Origin: Limimaricola sp964022235
Lineage (GTDB): Bacteria > Pseudomonadota > Alphaproteobacteria > Rhodobacterales > Rhodobacteraceae
NCBI RefSeq assembly: GCF_964022235.1
Contig: NZ_CAXHZL010000010.1
Span: forward strand, 1 to 64,000
Length of the DNA stretch: 64,000 nucleotides
Direction of reading: 5' to 3'
A program made the position numbers and the translations under genes. Every line of letters begins with the position of its first letter. The first letter of the stretch is position 1. Under the pieces are notes generated by a model. The model was not told the DNA's origin, searched no databases, and saw nothing but the letters and a program-made list of their open reading frames with translations. Positions 1-7,702 of this stretch are shown piece after piece.

Positions 1-3
1 CAT
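1..3 (-). CDS. Possible start codon of a gene leaving the window
   Basis: On the minus strand an ATG at 3-1 is preceded within a few bases by AAGGTGGAGC, a strong ribosome-binding sequence. Bases 4-53 upstream resemble the terminal region of an IS3-type element, so this may be the first codon of a transposase orfA lying left of the window. Only the start codon is visible, so the product cannot be named. Confidence 0.3.
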
Positions 4-231
4 GCTCCACCTTACTCAGGAGTTGAAGCCTCCGACAAAACCGGGGCGCTTCAGTTGGCCTCACGTCTAGGCTAACCCATCGAGAAGCTTCCGAAGGAAG
101 TCGTCATCCCAGCCTGCGCGCTTGAGCTTGATCGAGAGCGAGCCCTTGCAGGGCGTTGATGATGGGTTGGGTAGCCTCTCCTGACGGCACTTGTGCCACG
201 ATGGTCCAGATCGGATCAGAAGGATCGCGCA

Positions 232-1218
232 ATGAAGGAAGTATCAATCATCGGCGTCGACTTGGCCAAGCAGGTGTCTCAGCTCCACGGAGCGACCGCT
301 GACGGCGAAGTCGTCTTTCGGAAGAAGCTGTCACGCAAGCAGTTCGTGGTTTTCATGGAGGCACATCCTCGTTGTCGCGTCGCGATGGAGGCGTGCGCCA
401 CGGCTCACCACTGGGCTCGCATGCTGACGGGTTTCGGCCATGAGGTGCGGTTGATCGCACCGATGTTCGTCAAGCCGTATGTGAAAACCCAGAAAAACGA
501 CATGGCGGACGCCGAGGTGATTGTGGAAGCAGCGACCCGTCCGACCATGCGCTTCGTCGAGATTAAGACGGTCGAGCAACAGGGGCTGAGCATGGTCATT
601 CGGTCGAAGGATCTGCTGGTCGGCCAGCGCACGCAAACGATCAATGCTCTGCGCGGTCATCTCGCCGAGTTCGGCCTCATCGCAGGTAAAGGTCGAGAGA
701 ACGTCGAAAAGCTGCGATCGATGCTGGATCCTGAAGATGGCGCGGCTGATTTTCCGGCTCCCGTGCGCCAGATGGCGCAACTTTGTCTGGACCTGGTCGT
801 CGACCTGTCTCGGCGCATCGAAGAGATAGACGCTCAGATATCGGCGGCCAGCCGGCGATCGCGTTTTTCCGCGCGCATGCAGAAGATGCCCGGTGTTGGT
901 CCTGTGACCGCCATGGCCTTGGCTGCCTTCGCACCACCAATGGAGAACTTCCGACGGGGCCGCGACTTCTCGGCGTGGCTGGGGCTCGTGCCAAGGCAGC
1001 ATTCGAGCGGTGGCAAGCAAAGGCTCGGGCGCACGAGCAAGTCCGGTCAGCGTGATATCCGGCGTTTGCTGATCATCGGCGCGATGGCGGTGATTTCAGA
1101 GTGCAAAGTCCGACCGCCCGCAGTGAACTCCTGGCTGGGACGCATTCTGGCTCGCAAGCCCGTTCTTTGCCTTCGATCCGGCGATCCGCAAGATCATCTA
1201 CACGACCAACGCCATTGA
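232..1218 (+). pseudogene. IS110-family (IS1111-type) transposase, C-terminus replaced
   Basis: The protein begins MKEVSIIGVDLAK, the RuvC-like DEDD amino end of IS110 transposases. It carries the C-terminal Tnp20-type segment (PGVGPVTAMALAAF, then HSSGGKQRLGRTSKSG, which holds the family serine). ATG 232 is preferred over GTG 193 because it starts exactly at the conserved end. After ARKP, near residue 310, the sequence stops matching IS110 and runs out of frame through an IS256-type fragment until a chance stop. About the last 20-30 family residues are therefore lost. IS110 elements transpose through a circular form, usually without target duplication, which fits the absence of obvious repeats here. 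Confidence 0.8.
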
Positions 1219-1402
1219 AAATCTGAACCGCGTGATCCGGAAATCGTTCAAGACGCGTGGGTCCTTCCCAACGGATGAGGCCGCGACCAAGCTGATCTAC
1301 CTCGCCATCCGTAACTTTGAGAGGGACGGGCGAAACGTTCGGGAATGGTTTGCGGCCCGAAATCAGTTCGCCATAATGTTTGGCGAGCGCTTCGACGCTT
1401 GA
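1163..1402 (+). pseudogene. IS256-family (Mutator) transposase, C-terminal remnant
   Basis: This 79-codon open stretch encodes the carboxyl end of an IS256-type transposase. The hallmark IYTTNAIENLNR is followed by KTRGSFPTDEAATKLIYLA. The frame differs from the IS110 gene that runs into it, and the stop TGA is at 1400-1402. There is no start codon and no catalytic domain. The fragment is all that remains after replacement by, or recombination with, the IS110 element on its left. Confidence 0.85.
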
Positions 1403-1454
1403 GTATCCCAAACCGCATGGACCAGCCCGGATACACAAAGTTCAGGACACTCCC
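1403..1454 (+). mobile_element. IS256-type right-end remnant
   Basis: The bases after the IS256 transposase stop end in CAGGACACTCCC and abut the IS481-type terminal fragment at 1455. IS256 elements have ends of this kind just outside the transposase gene. The IS256 copy therefore seems to have inserted into an older IS481 end. The exact boundary is inferred from where the 86-bp repeat begins. Confidence 0.5.
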
Positions 1455-1540
1455 GCTCCGCCCGGGACATCCCTCAGAACCGATCTTGCCATGAACAGCG
1501 CTGATCGCCGAGGGATTATGTGAGCATCCGGGATGGAACA
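1455..1540. repeat. 86-bp direct repeat, copy 1: solo IS481-type left end
   Basis: This 86-bp stretch matches 4928-5013 at 83 of 86 positions, in the same orientation. In copy 2 it is the terminal and promoter region immediately upstream of the IS481-type transposase. Here there is no transposase behind it, only the IS256 remnant. It is a relic end of a second copy of the same element. The outer flank is GCTACC, not the TCTAGT seen beside copy 2. Confidence 0.85.
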
Positions 1541-1576
1541 GCTACCGTAAGAGAATACCCCTTCTTGGCGTTTCTC

Positions 1577-2749
1577 TTACCGGCGGCCCCAGTTGCTTGC
1601 TATGGGGTGTCCAAGTGGAAGGGCATGCCAAGCCCTAAACCGTCCAAGATCTACAATATCACCATCCGCGCCTCGATAGACAACGTCGCCAGCCCATCCA
1701 TTCTTATCGAACCCAGAATGATGCACTTCGCAGGTTTGCAAATCGTTCCAAGTTCCAAAAAACTCGACAACTGTATTGCTTTCTTCGCCCCATGGCTTCT
1801 GAACCCTTCGGGTCTCAACTCCATGAAGATCATTTTCGATTCTTTTCTCGATCATTTGGTCTGCATCAGTAAGCCCCTCCTCACGAAGAATTTTCGGTGA
1901 AAACATCTGAGTTTCTTGAAGCAAAGAAACGTTGCCCTTCTGGAAGACAGACGGACGCCACCAGTACATTGCGTTCAGACATAGCCTGAACACTTTACTT
2001 TCATCCATGGTGTGTCGTCGATCAAAAATGGCAATATCAAAAACAGCAGCGTCCGAATAAGTTTCGACGTAGCGCATCTCATCTGCCGGAGTGGACAGAA
2101 TAATATTCAATATGTCCGATGACACCTGAATGCCCATCATGGTCAGGCCGTTCGATGTCAAACGGTTAAGTTCAGACAGAGAGTATATACTCTCCGCCGC
2201 TGCTGCGTACGCCTCGTTGATTGCGGCGGCAGTAACTGTCCCACCTTTCAGCTCAATCGAAGGCGCGTGAAACCCAACCGTCGAAGTAGAATGCATGCCC
2301 CGATAGGGCAAAAGGCCTTCATTGAAGTACGGGAAGACACCTCCAAGAAGGGCAATAGCGCAAGCGCTTTCGCATCGTCCCCCCTCTGGGACAAAGGTCG
2401 TAAGTCCAAGATCTGAAATTTCGTTGGCTAATTCAACACCCGCAGCAAAGTCTCCACCACCGCTGTCCTTCAAGCAAATCGCCATTGCTTCGTCTGAGCC
2501 GTCAATCCAATCTGCCGCTTCAGGCACGAAGCCATCACGTTCGAGCCACATCTCCTTCATGAGCGCGGCCAATCTTTCAGCATCGCCTTGTGCAACGGTC
2601 CCGCTCATTTCAATCGAGCATGTGCCTTCGATCACGGCGTCGTAATCCAATGGGCCCATTGGGCCGATGGGGGTAAAGCTGGCAGCATGGCAGAGGGGCG
2701 CCTGCGGAAAAAAGGCTAAGCCAATCAAAATTCTGCTTAATTGGGGCAT
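1577..2749 (-). CDS. Secreted ClpP/crotonase-fold protein (COG3904-like)
   Basis: This 390-residue protein has a signal peptide at about residues 1-22. The segment around 91-137 has the layout of periplasmic ClpP-like proteins: CLKDSGGGDFAAGVELANEI is followed by a Cys-Glu-Ser-Ala-Cys turn with Ser128 and a hydrophobic AIALLGG. In this family the serine sits where ClpP and SppA have their nucleophile. The two flanking cysteines could form a disulfide. No membrane segment follows. ATG 2749 is preferred to the adjacent GTG 2752. It is the last gene of a minus-strand block, 46 bp after the membrane gene at 2796. Substrate and role are unknown; a periplasmic peptidase-like function is inferred from the fold. 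Confidence 0.6.
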   Translation of the reverse strand: MPQLSRILIGLAFFPQAPLCHAASFTPIGPMGPLDYDAVIEGTCSIEMSGTVAQGDAERLAALMKEMWLERDGFVPEAADWIDGSDEAMAICLKDSGGGDFAAGVELANEISDLGLTTFVPEGGRCESACAIALLGGVFPYFNEGLLPYRGMHSTSTVGFHAPSIELKGGTVTAAAINEAYAAAAESIYSLSELNRLTSNGLTMMGIQVSSDILNIILSTPADEMRYVETYSDAAVFDIAIFDRRHTMDESKVFRLCLNAMYWWRPSVFQKGNVSLLQETQMFSPKILREEGLTDADQMIEKRIENDLHGVETRRVQKPWGEESNTVVEFFGTWNDLQTCEVHHSGFDKNGWAGDVVYRGADGDIVDLGRFRAWHALPLGHPIASNWGRR

Positions 2750-2795
2750 CACTGCTACTCGACTTCCGCGACTTGGGTCTAGCCTCTAGGCATTC

Positions 2796-3332
2796 TCACA
2801 GGTCAGATTGCCGCGTGCAATGAGATGAAAAAAGCCCGACCTTCTGATCGAGGGGTTTTGACCCAATTTCTTCAGCCAGAAGGCCGTAGAATGCTCCATA
2901 AACATTCGAGAAGTTAACCGCATAGTCGCAAAAGTATTCATCAATGATGTTATTATCGCATATACCTGAATAATAGCAATAGGACAGCTCATCGAAGAAT
3001 ACCTGCATCCTGAACAATGCCTTGTCAACTTCCCCACGATCGTCGCGGGCCGGATAAGTCGCGCGCACAAAATTAGTATACTCACGTGAGCTAAGGCTAT
3101 TTTCTCGAGAATAGTCTACGAATTCCGGATAATTTTGCCAGTAAGTTAGCAAACGGCCTCGGGCTTGGATAACATCGGATGACGCGAATTTCTCGATAAA
3201 TGACAGCGACATGTTCTTTTCAGACGTCGTACGTGCATGCGACCTATCAAGAAAAAACGCTACGACCCCGAAAGCGGCTATTAGAGTTGCCGCTAATTTT
3301 ACTGAAATCTCAAGTTTCGGGTATTCGGGCAC
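2796..3332 (-). CDS. Small single-pass membrane protein, function unknown
   Basis: The 178-residue protein has one hydrophobic helix at residues 12-28 and a soluble, aromatic-rich remainder. It somewhat resembles DUF4760-type proteins: a helix, then a domain with FFDELSYCYYSGICDNNIID. That resemblance is a judgement, not a search result. The GTG start at 3332 shares its G with the TAG stop of the upstream gene (TAGTG), which indicates translational coupling. Base composition is clearly less GC-rich than the chromosomal genes, as in the rest of the island. Confidence 0.55.
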   Translation of the reverse strand: MPEYPKLEISVKLAATLIAAFGVVAFFLDRSHARTTSEKNMSLSFIEKFASSDVIQARGRLLTYWQNYPEFVDYSRENSLSSREYTNFVRATYPARDDRGEVDKALFRMQVFFDELSYCYYSGICDNNIIDEYFCDYAVNFSNVYGAFYGLLAEEIGSKPLDQKVGLFSSHCTRQSDL

Positions 3333-3727
3333 TACTCAATCTCAATCCTGCATTCTGGTTCACCGGGAAATACTTGAAAGACTTCAGCATCAGGGATGTC
3401 AAGGCGTGCCAAGCAGGCAAACACTTCAGACGAGAGCACTAAGAAGCCATCGAACTCCCCAGCGTCATCAGAGATCTCGATATCAGGCGCCTCGTTCCTA
3501 ATCGTGTCCAGTAGTGAGGCGGGCTCAGATGGCCCATCGGGCTGGCACTTATCTACAATAACGTAGATCGGGTTAGTATCGAAACCCTCATACACATGCC
3601 TATACCTTAAAATGCATTCGAAATTATCTTTTGTGATGCGGAAGTAATTTTCCTGACTAAGCCCCGGCGCCGCCTGAGTTGTTAATAGAATCAATGAAAC
3701 AATAGCATGGCGCATCCTGATTGTCAT
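3332..3727 (-). CDS. Small secreted protein, function unknown
   Basis: Read from ATG 3727, this 131-residue protein has a classical signal peptide (MRHAIVSLILLTTQAAPGLS) and a mature part with four cysteines, which suggests disulfides in the periplasm. A second ATG at 3715 would give an equally good signal peptide. The same frame is open upstream without a stop through the IS481-type transposase to 4921, so a 529-residue chimera is also possible. The internal signal peptide argues that the short protein is the ancestral product. Its stop overlaps the next gene by one base. Confidence 0.55.
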   Translation of the reverse strand: MTIRMRHAIVSLILLTTQAAPGLSQENYFRITKDNFECILRYRHVYEGFDTNPIYVIVDKCQPDGPSEPASLLDTIRNEAPDIEISDDAGEFDGFLVLSSEVFACLARLDIPDAEVFQVFPGEPECRIEIE

Positions 3728-3954
3728 TTTGCAGATTTTTTGAGATCCATTTTTTCCGCCACGGAGACGTTTCGATAGCATTGGGAGGTATGTCTCAGGG
3801 GTGCTTTGAATTAGTTCGTCTTGTTGATGCTTCAGTGCTTCCAATATTTTTCCGTTAGCTAACTCTGCAGTGCGATACGGCAAGCAGTCTATGTTTTGCG
3901 GCCCAATGCATGTTGCGGCCTGAAGCGTAGCACGTCGCTTGACAGGAAGGTAGG

Positions 3955-4921
3955 TGTCACATCCCAGCAGGTAGTATGGCTTTCTCTTATACAGCTTTGG
4001 CTTGAGATTGTGCCAGTCCTTCATCGCCTGCAAGGGCGACTTGCTTCCCAAGGCTGATTGAGGGAGCTGCTGGTTGTAGAGCCAGACATAGCGGTAAAGC
4101 GTTGTCTCCAGTTCCTCGCCCGACCGGAAGTGGTGGCTTTGCAGCACCTCCTCGATGCGGCCGTTGAACCGCTCCACCATGCCGTTGGTCTGCGGTGATT
4201 TCGGCGGTGTCAGGCGGTGCTTGATGTCGAGGGCCTCACAGAGCGTGTCGCACTCATGCGCGCCCGTTGCGGCGCGCTTGCGCAGGCCGAACAGGCGGTC
4301 GGTGAACTCGTTGCCATTATCCGTGAGAATGGTGCGGATGCGGAGGGGACAGGCTCGTTCAAGATCCCGAAGGAAGCGGCGGGCGTTGGCCGCAGTCCTT
4401 GCTTCGAAGATGCGGATAAAGACCCAGCGGGTCGCCCGGTTGATCGCTACGAAGAGGTAGCGCCATGATGTTTCATCCGCCATCTGGGCCAAGTATTTCA
4501 CATCGATGTGGATGTAGCCGGGCTCATAGGCCTTGAAGGCGCTGTGTTTCGGCCGAGGGACCTCAGCCTTCGGATCGCGCAGGTTGCCCACGCCATGCCG
4601 ACGCAGGCAGCGGTCGAGACCCGAGCGTGACGCGTTCGGATTGAGAAACTCCCGCACCACCGCCAGCAAGTCATCGAACGAGACCAGCAGCGTCTTGCGC
4701 AAGGCCACCGCGACGGCTTCCTGCGCGGGCGTCAACGTCGTTTGTAGCCGATGCGGCGTGTGGCTGAGATCCTCGACGCTGTCGCGCTTGCGCCACTTGT
4801 AGACGGTCTGCTCCGTAATGTCGAAGCGTTCCGCTAGAACCGGCGCAGGCTCCGTGCTCGCCTGGATCAGGGCCCGTATCCTTGGCGTCGTCGTGGCTTG
4901 CTTGTGAAGATGGATCAGCAT
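3955..4921 (-). CDS. IS481-family DDE transposase
   Basis: The protein has an N-terminal helix-turn-helix (ERFDITEQTVYKWRKR) and an rve-type integrase core. The acidic triad is visible as IHIDVKY, ILTDNGNEF and NGMVERFNG. It ends in LLGCDT at the element's terminal repeat without a stop codon of its own. The frame continues into flanking DNA as far as 3332. In members of this family that target CTAG, the stop can be supplied by the target; here the flank gives ACC-TAC instead of ACC-TAG. All catalytic residues are intact, so it may be active if the read-through protein is tolerated. Confidence 0.85.
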
Positions 4922-4927
4922 GATCGT

Positions 4928-5013
4928 GCTCCGCCCGGGACATCCCTCAGAACCGATCTTGCCATGAACAGCGCAGATCGCCGAGGGCTTATGTGATCAT
5001 CCGGGATGGAACA
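4928..5013. repeat. 86-bp direct repeat, copy 2: IS481 left end and leader
   Basis: This is the terminal repeat and untranslated leader of the IS481-type element, 83 of 86 bases identical to 1455-1540. The two copies flank a 3.4-kb segment that contains the 1577-3727 gene block. Confidence 0.85.
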
Positions 5014-5014
5014 T

Positions 5015-6430
5015 CTAGTTAATAACTGGCATCATAAACGCGACGAAATCTGCCGTTATAGCTCCCTGGCTATCGACTGTGCGAAGCGGGTATCTCTGTT
5101 CAGTGATCGTATCAGATTGATTTCCTCCGAGGAGCGTTACGTGGGTTGATGTATAATCAACGACAAATCCAACATGGCCCGACCCGTGTTCCCAAGTTGG
5201 ATGGCTAAAATCATAGCGACGAACGCCGATGCTGAATTTTCGCGGGCCGGAAAGTCGAATGAACTGATTCCTCTTGTTCCAAAAAAAAGAGCGCGCCCCC
5301 GGATGATTTGTGCCCACATGCCCGCTCATCTCCAGGCAGAAATTGACGAAGACAGCGCACCATTCTTCCTCGTCACCCTCTATGGGATCGAACCAGCCGG
5401 AACCTACGCGAAAGTACTCTAGAATACGTGGGTTACTACCTGGGCCCGGAACTTCAGACCGAAGCGCCGGAGCTAGTGCCGCCTCAGTATACGCGATGTC
5501 CATCCATTCCGCTGCTGCTCCAACGGCAGCGGAAGTTCCCTGGTCGCTGGTTCCGCCCTTGATAAGCGGGCTGTTTCTATCGAATCCGCTTGCCGGTAGA
5601 TGCGGTCTCTCCTCACCGGGCCTCCAACCCTCCATTTTTTCGATGGAACTAATCACTGATCGGATCTCGGCGATCTTAAGATTGTCAAGAACGTCGGTTC
5701 GTTTCAGCCCAGTCTGCTCTAGGACGAATCGCACATAGGTGTCAGTATTGTTCTCAGAAGGCGGGGCATAGCGATTGATTGCGGCTTCCACTGTTAGTGG
5801 CCCGTAGCTACGCCCGCGCAAGAGCGCTTCGATGGCATCGCGCCCAATTTCCCTGCTTGGAAAAATTGCAAAGGATCCGTCATCTCCTATTCCACCATTA
5901 TTGGCGGAAAAGTTGCCTTTACGGATGTTGCCGGGATTGCAATTGCGCCAAGATCGCGACCCTGCGATTCGCAGGAAATCCCGGCCCGCATCATCGGTGT
6001 AGAGGATTGCTTGCGGCCGAATCTTACGGGCCGCCACAAAGGTCGAGGGGCCTCCCGTCAGGGCTGGTCCGGAATCGTTCATCGATGCAACTGGAGGTTC
6101 CTTTGGTAGGTCTTCCAGAATGTCGCTACTCACGCCGGCTCGGTTCGGAGGCTGGATTCCAAGCTGTGTTGTCAAATTGCGCACTGAAGACAGCCCAGTC
6201 TTGCTACGGATGCTTGAAATCGCAACCTCAACTTCGGCGCGTGACGCCGCGAGTTGTGGGGTGAAGGCCTCGGTTTTTGCGATCATTAGCTGTGCCCTGA
6301 GCACTTTCATCTCCATGAGCGAAACCTGAAGATCCGCGATGCGGGCATTGTCACTAGCGGCCGTAGCGGCCGCAAGCTCGCTTTCTAGGGCTTCCACTAA
6401 AAGATGCATGTCATGGATGGATAGGGACAT
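5015..6430 (-). CDS. Two-domain peptidoglycan hydrolase-like protein
   Basis: The 471-residue protein has a predicted coiled-coil amino end (about 5-75). A muramidase-like or phage structural-P5-like domain follows at about 145-275 (SRSWRNCNPGNIRKGNF). The C-terminal domain at about 300-471 is an NlpC/P60-CHAP type of the TIGR02594 kind. Its likely catalytic set is Cys358 in EEWCAVFVN, His419 in SGHVGFV and Asn437 in LGGNQ. There is no signal peptide or membrane helix, so export would need lysis, a secretion machine or a partner. It follows the lipoprotein gene at 6483 by 52 bp and is the last gene of the minus-strand block. Cell-wall cleavage is inferred from the domains. Confidence 0.65.
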   Translation of the reverse strand: MSLSIHDMHLLVEALESELAAATAASDNARIADLQVSLMEMKVLRAQLMIAKTEAFTPQLAASRAEVEVAISSIRSKTGLSSVRNLTTQLGIQPPNRAGVSSDILEDLPKEPPVASMNDSGPALTGGPSTFVAARKIRPQAILYTDDAGRDFLRIAGSRSWRNCNPGNIRKGNFSANNGGIGDDGSFAIFPSREIGRDAIEALLRGRSYGPLTVEAAINRYAPPSENNTDTYVRFVLEQTGLKRTDVLDNLKIAEIRSVISSIEKMEGWRPGEERPHLPASGFDRNSPLIKGGTSDQGTSAAVGAAAEWMDIAYTEAALAPALRSEVPGPGSNPRILEYFRVGSGWFDPIEGDEEEWCAVFVNFCLEMSGHVGTNHPGARSFFWNKRNQFIRLSGPRKFSIGVRRYDFSHPTWEHGSGHVGFVVDYTSTHVTLLGGNQSDTITEQRYPLRTVDSQGAITADFVAFMMPVIN

Positions 6431-6482
6431 CTTGCATTCTGCTCCAAAGACTTCACGCTACACTTTGAACGACAGCACTGTG

Positions 6483-7325
6483 CTACTTCGCAAGCTCCGC
6501 TAGGCTGGCCTTTATACTGTCAGCAGCATTTTGTAATTCAGTCATTCTCGCCTGTAGCGACTGAAATTCAGTTGACGCGCGGGAAGTATTTTCCGATGCG
6601 ATTACGGCGGCTTGCAAAGCTTCAATGTTACGGTCCATTAGGACAATCCAGTCAGCTACCAGTCTACGCCGGGTACTATCGTTATCGCTGCCAGCAGTAG
6701 CGCGCAGGAGGTTGTAAATATCTGGAGCGCCCAAGCGCATTGTCCTCATAAGCCTCATGACGGCGTCAGCGCTCTGAGCAAGCTCTGCGGCAACGACTCT
6801 GCGATCCCGAACTGCCACGGCATCTCTGGCGACAACTGAGATCACCTCCATAACCGAGGCCAGGCCTTGAAGCCGCGCGGTCGATGTGGCCGTTGCCGCA
6901 ATGGCCAGAGCACTGGTTTCTAGTTCCGTGACTTGGGTCAGCAACACACCAGCACTCTCACCAGTGATTAGTGCAACCATTAGCTGGTTATAACGGGAGA
7001 TCACATTAAAGCTCGTGCGGTACTCACTCGCGAGCGGCGGAGCAGCCAGATCTGAATAGAGATAGGGTCGCGATGGATCAAACTCCGCTAGTTCAGCGTT
7101 GTAGGCCAGTCTCGCCTGATCGCGCTCGGCTACCTCAACTAAGTCAAAAAGCGCTTCAGACGCTTGTCGCGAAGCCGAAAATGCCTCTGTATACTGGATG
7201 AATTGTGCTGCCCCTCGCGGGGGAGTGCAGGCCGACAATGCAAGAAATACAAGCACTGCGAAGCATTTCCGGCAGCAGCGCCGATAAGCGTTGTTTCCTG
7301 TTCGATTTATTTTTTCCCTATTCAT
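6483..7325 (-). CDS. Coiled-coil lipoprotein, function unknown
   Basis: The 280-residue protein has a signal peptide with lipobox LALSAC (lipidated Cys33) and is then nearly all alpha-helical. Alanine- and leucine-rich heptad-like stretches extend to the end. The amino end before the hydrophobic core is unusually long (about 20 residues, with a CCRKC cluster). The start codon is directly preceded by a run of 11 C on the coding strand (7326-7336), leaving no Shine-Dalgarno sequence. It lies immediately upstream of the hydrolase gene and may be co-transcribed with it. It could tether or restrain that enzyme at the membrane; this is inference. Confidence 0.6.
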   Translation of the reverse strand: MNREKINRTGNNAYRRCCRKCFAVLVFLALSACTPPRGAAQFIQYTEAFSASRQASEALFDLVEVAERDQARLAYNAELAEFDPSRPYLYSDLAAPPLASEYRTSFNVISRYNQLMVALITGESAGVLLTQVTELETSALAIAATATSTARLQGLASVMEVISVVARDAVAVRDRRVVAAELAQSADAVMRLMRTMRLGAPDIYNLLRATAGSDNDSTRRRLVADWIVLMDRNIEALQAAVIASENTSRASTEFQSLQARMTELQNAADSIKASLAELAK

Positions 7326-7336
7326 GGGGGGGGGGG
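7326..7336 (-). repeat. Homopolymer tract of 11 C before a start codon
   Basis: On the minus strand 11 consecutive C lie directly before the ATG of the lipoprotein gene, exactly where the ribosome-binding site should be. Tracts of this length change by slipped-strand mispairing in many bacteria, which could alter initiation of this gene. Confidence 0.7.
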
Positions 7337-7702
7337 TAAAAACATGTATTTCGCCTATCTACGCGTTGGGAGTTTCTGTCGTACGGTCTCGGATGCCCCA
7401 TTTTGTTATTTTGGGTCGCTATTGAAGCGCTATACTGCCCTGTATTTATGTGTGGCGGCAGTTCGTCGATTTCGATTTGGCGACCCGCGTCGCCAAGTGG
7501 GGTGGAATTTTCTCAATATCAATAGGCGGCGTTGAAATTGATGGGGTGGACTGCAATTTTCAATGAACCCAGGTCTCTGAAGGGCTTATGGGGTAACGTG
7601 GCGTTGGGTGAAGCTAAAAAGTCTGGAGCCGAGCGGGCATATTCAGAGCTGGTCGGCAATGGTTGGGTCGGGGACGGGACGAGGGATGGGTCTGTGGAGC
7701 GG
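7337..7702. other. Intergenic, 366 bp, no gene supported
   Basis: This segment between the lipoprotein gene and the zinc-ribbon gene has no convincing gene. A plus-strand open frame at 7532-7744 has no ribosome-binding site and overlaps the end of the zinc-ribbon gene. The stretch is likely to hold the promoter for the lipoprotein and hydrolase pair. No clear terminator was seen. Confidence 0.5.

Larger units (their letters stand above)
3955..5013 (-). mobile_element. IS481-type insertion sequence, 1059 bp
   Basis: The ends are TGTTCCATCCCGG (minus strand, from 5013 inward) and TGTCACATCCCAG (plus strand, from 3955), which agree as TGTnnCATCCCnG. The element holds one transposase gene reading from 4921. 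The outer left flank is TCTAGT, the NCTAGN target typical of the family. The right flank reads CCTACC, so there is no matching target duplication. One flank has been changed by recombination or deletion after insertion. Confidence 0.7.

Noticed and set aside
1541..4927. Composite transposon between the 86-bp repeats
   Set aside because: No matching target duplication outside the two ends and one copy is only an 86-bp relic, so active composite transposition is not supported.
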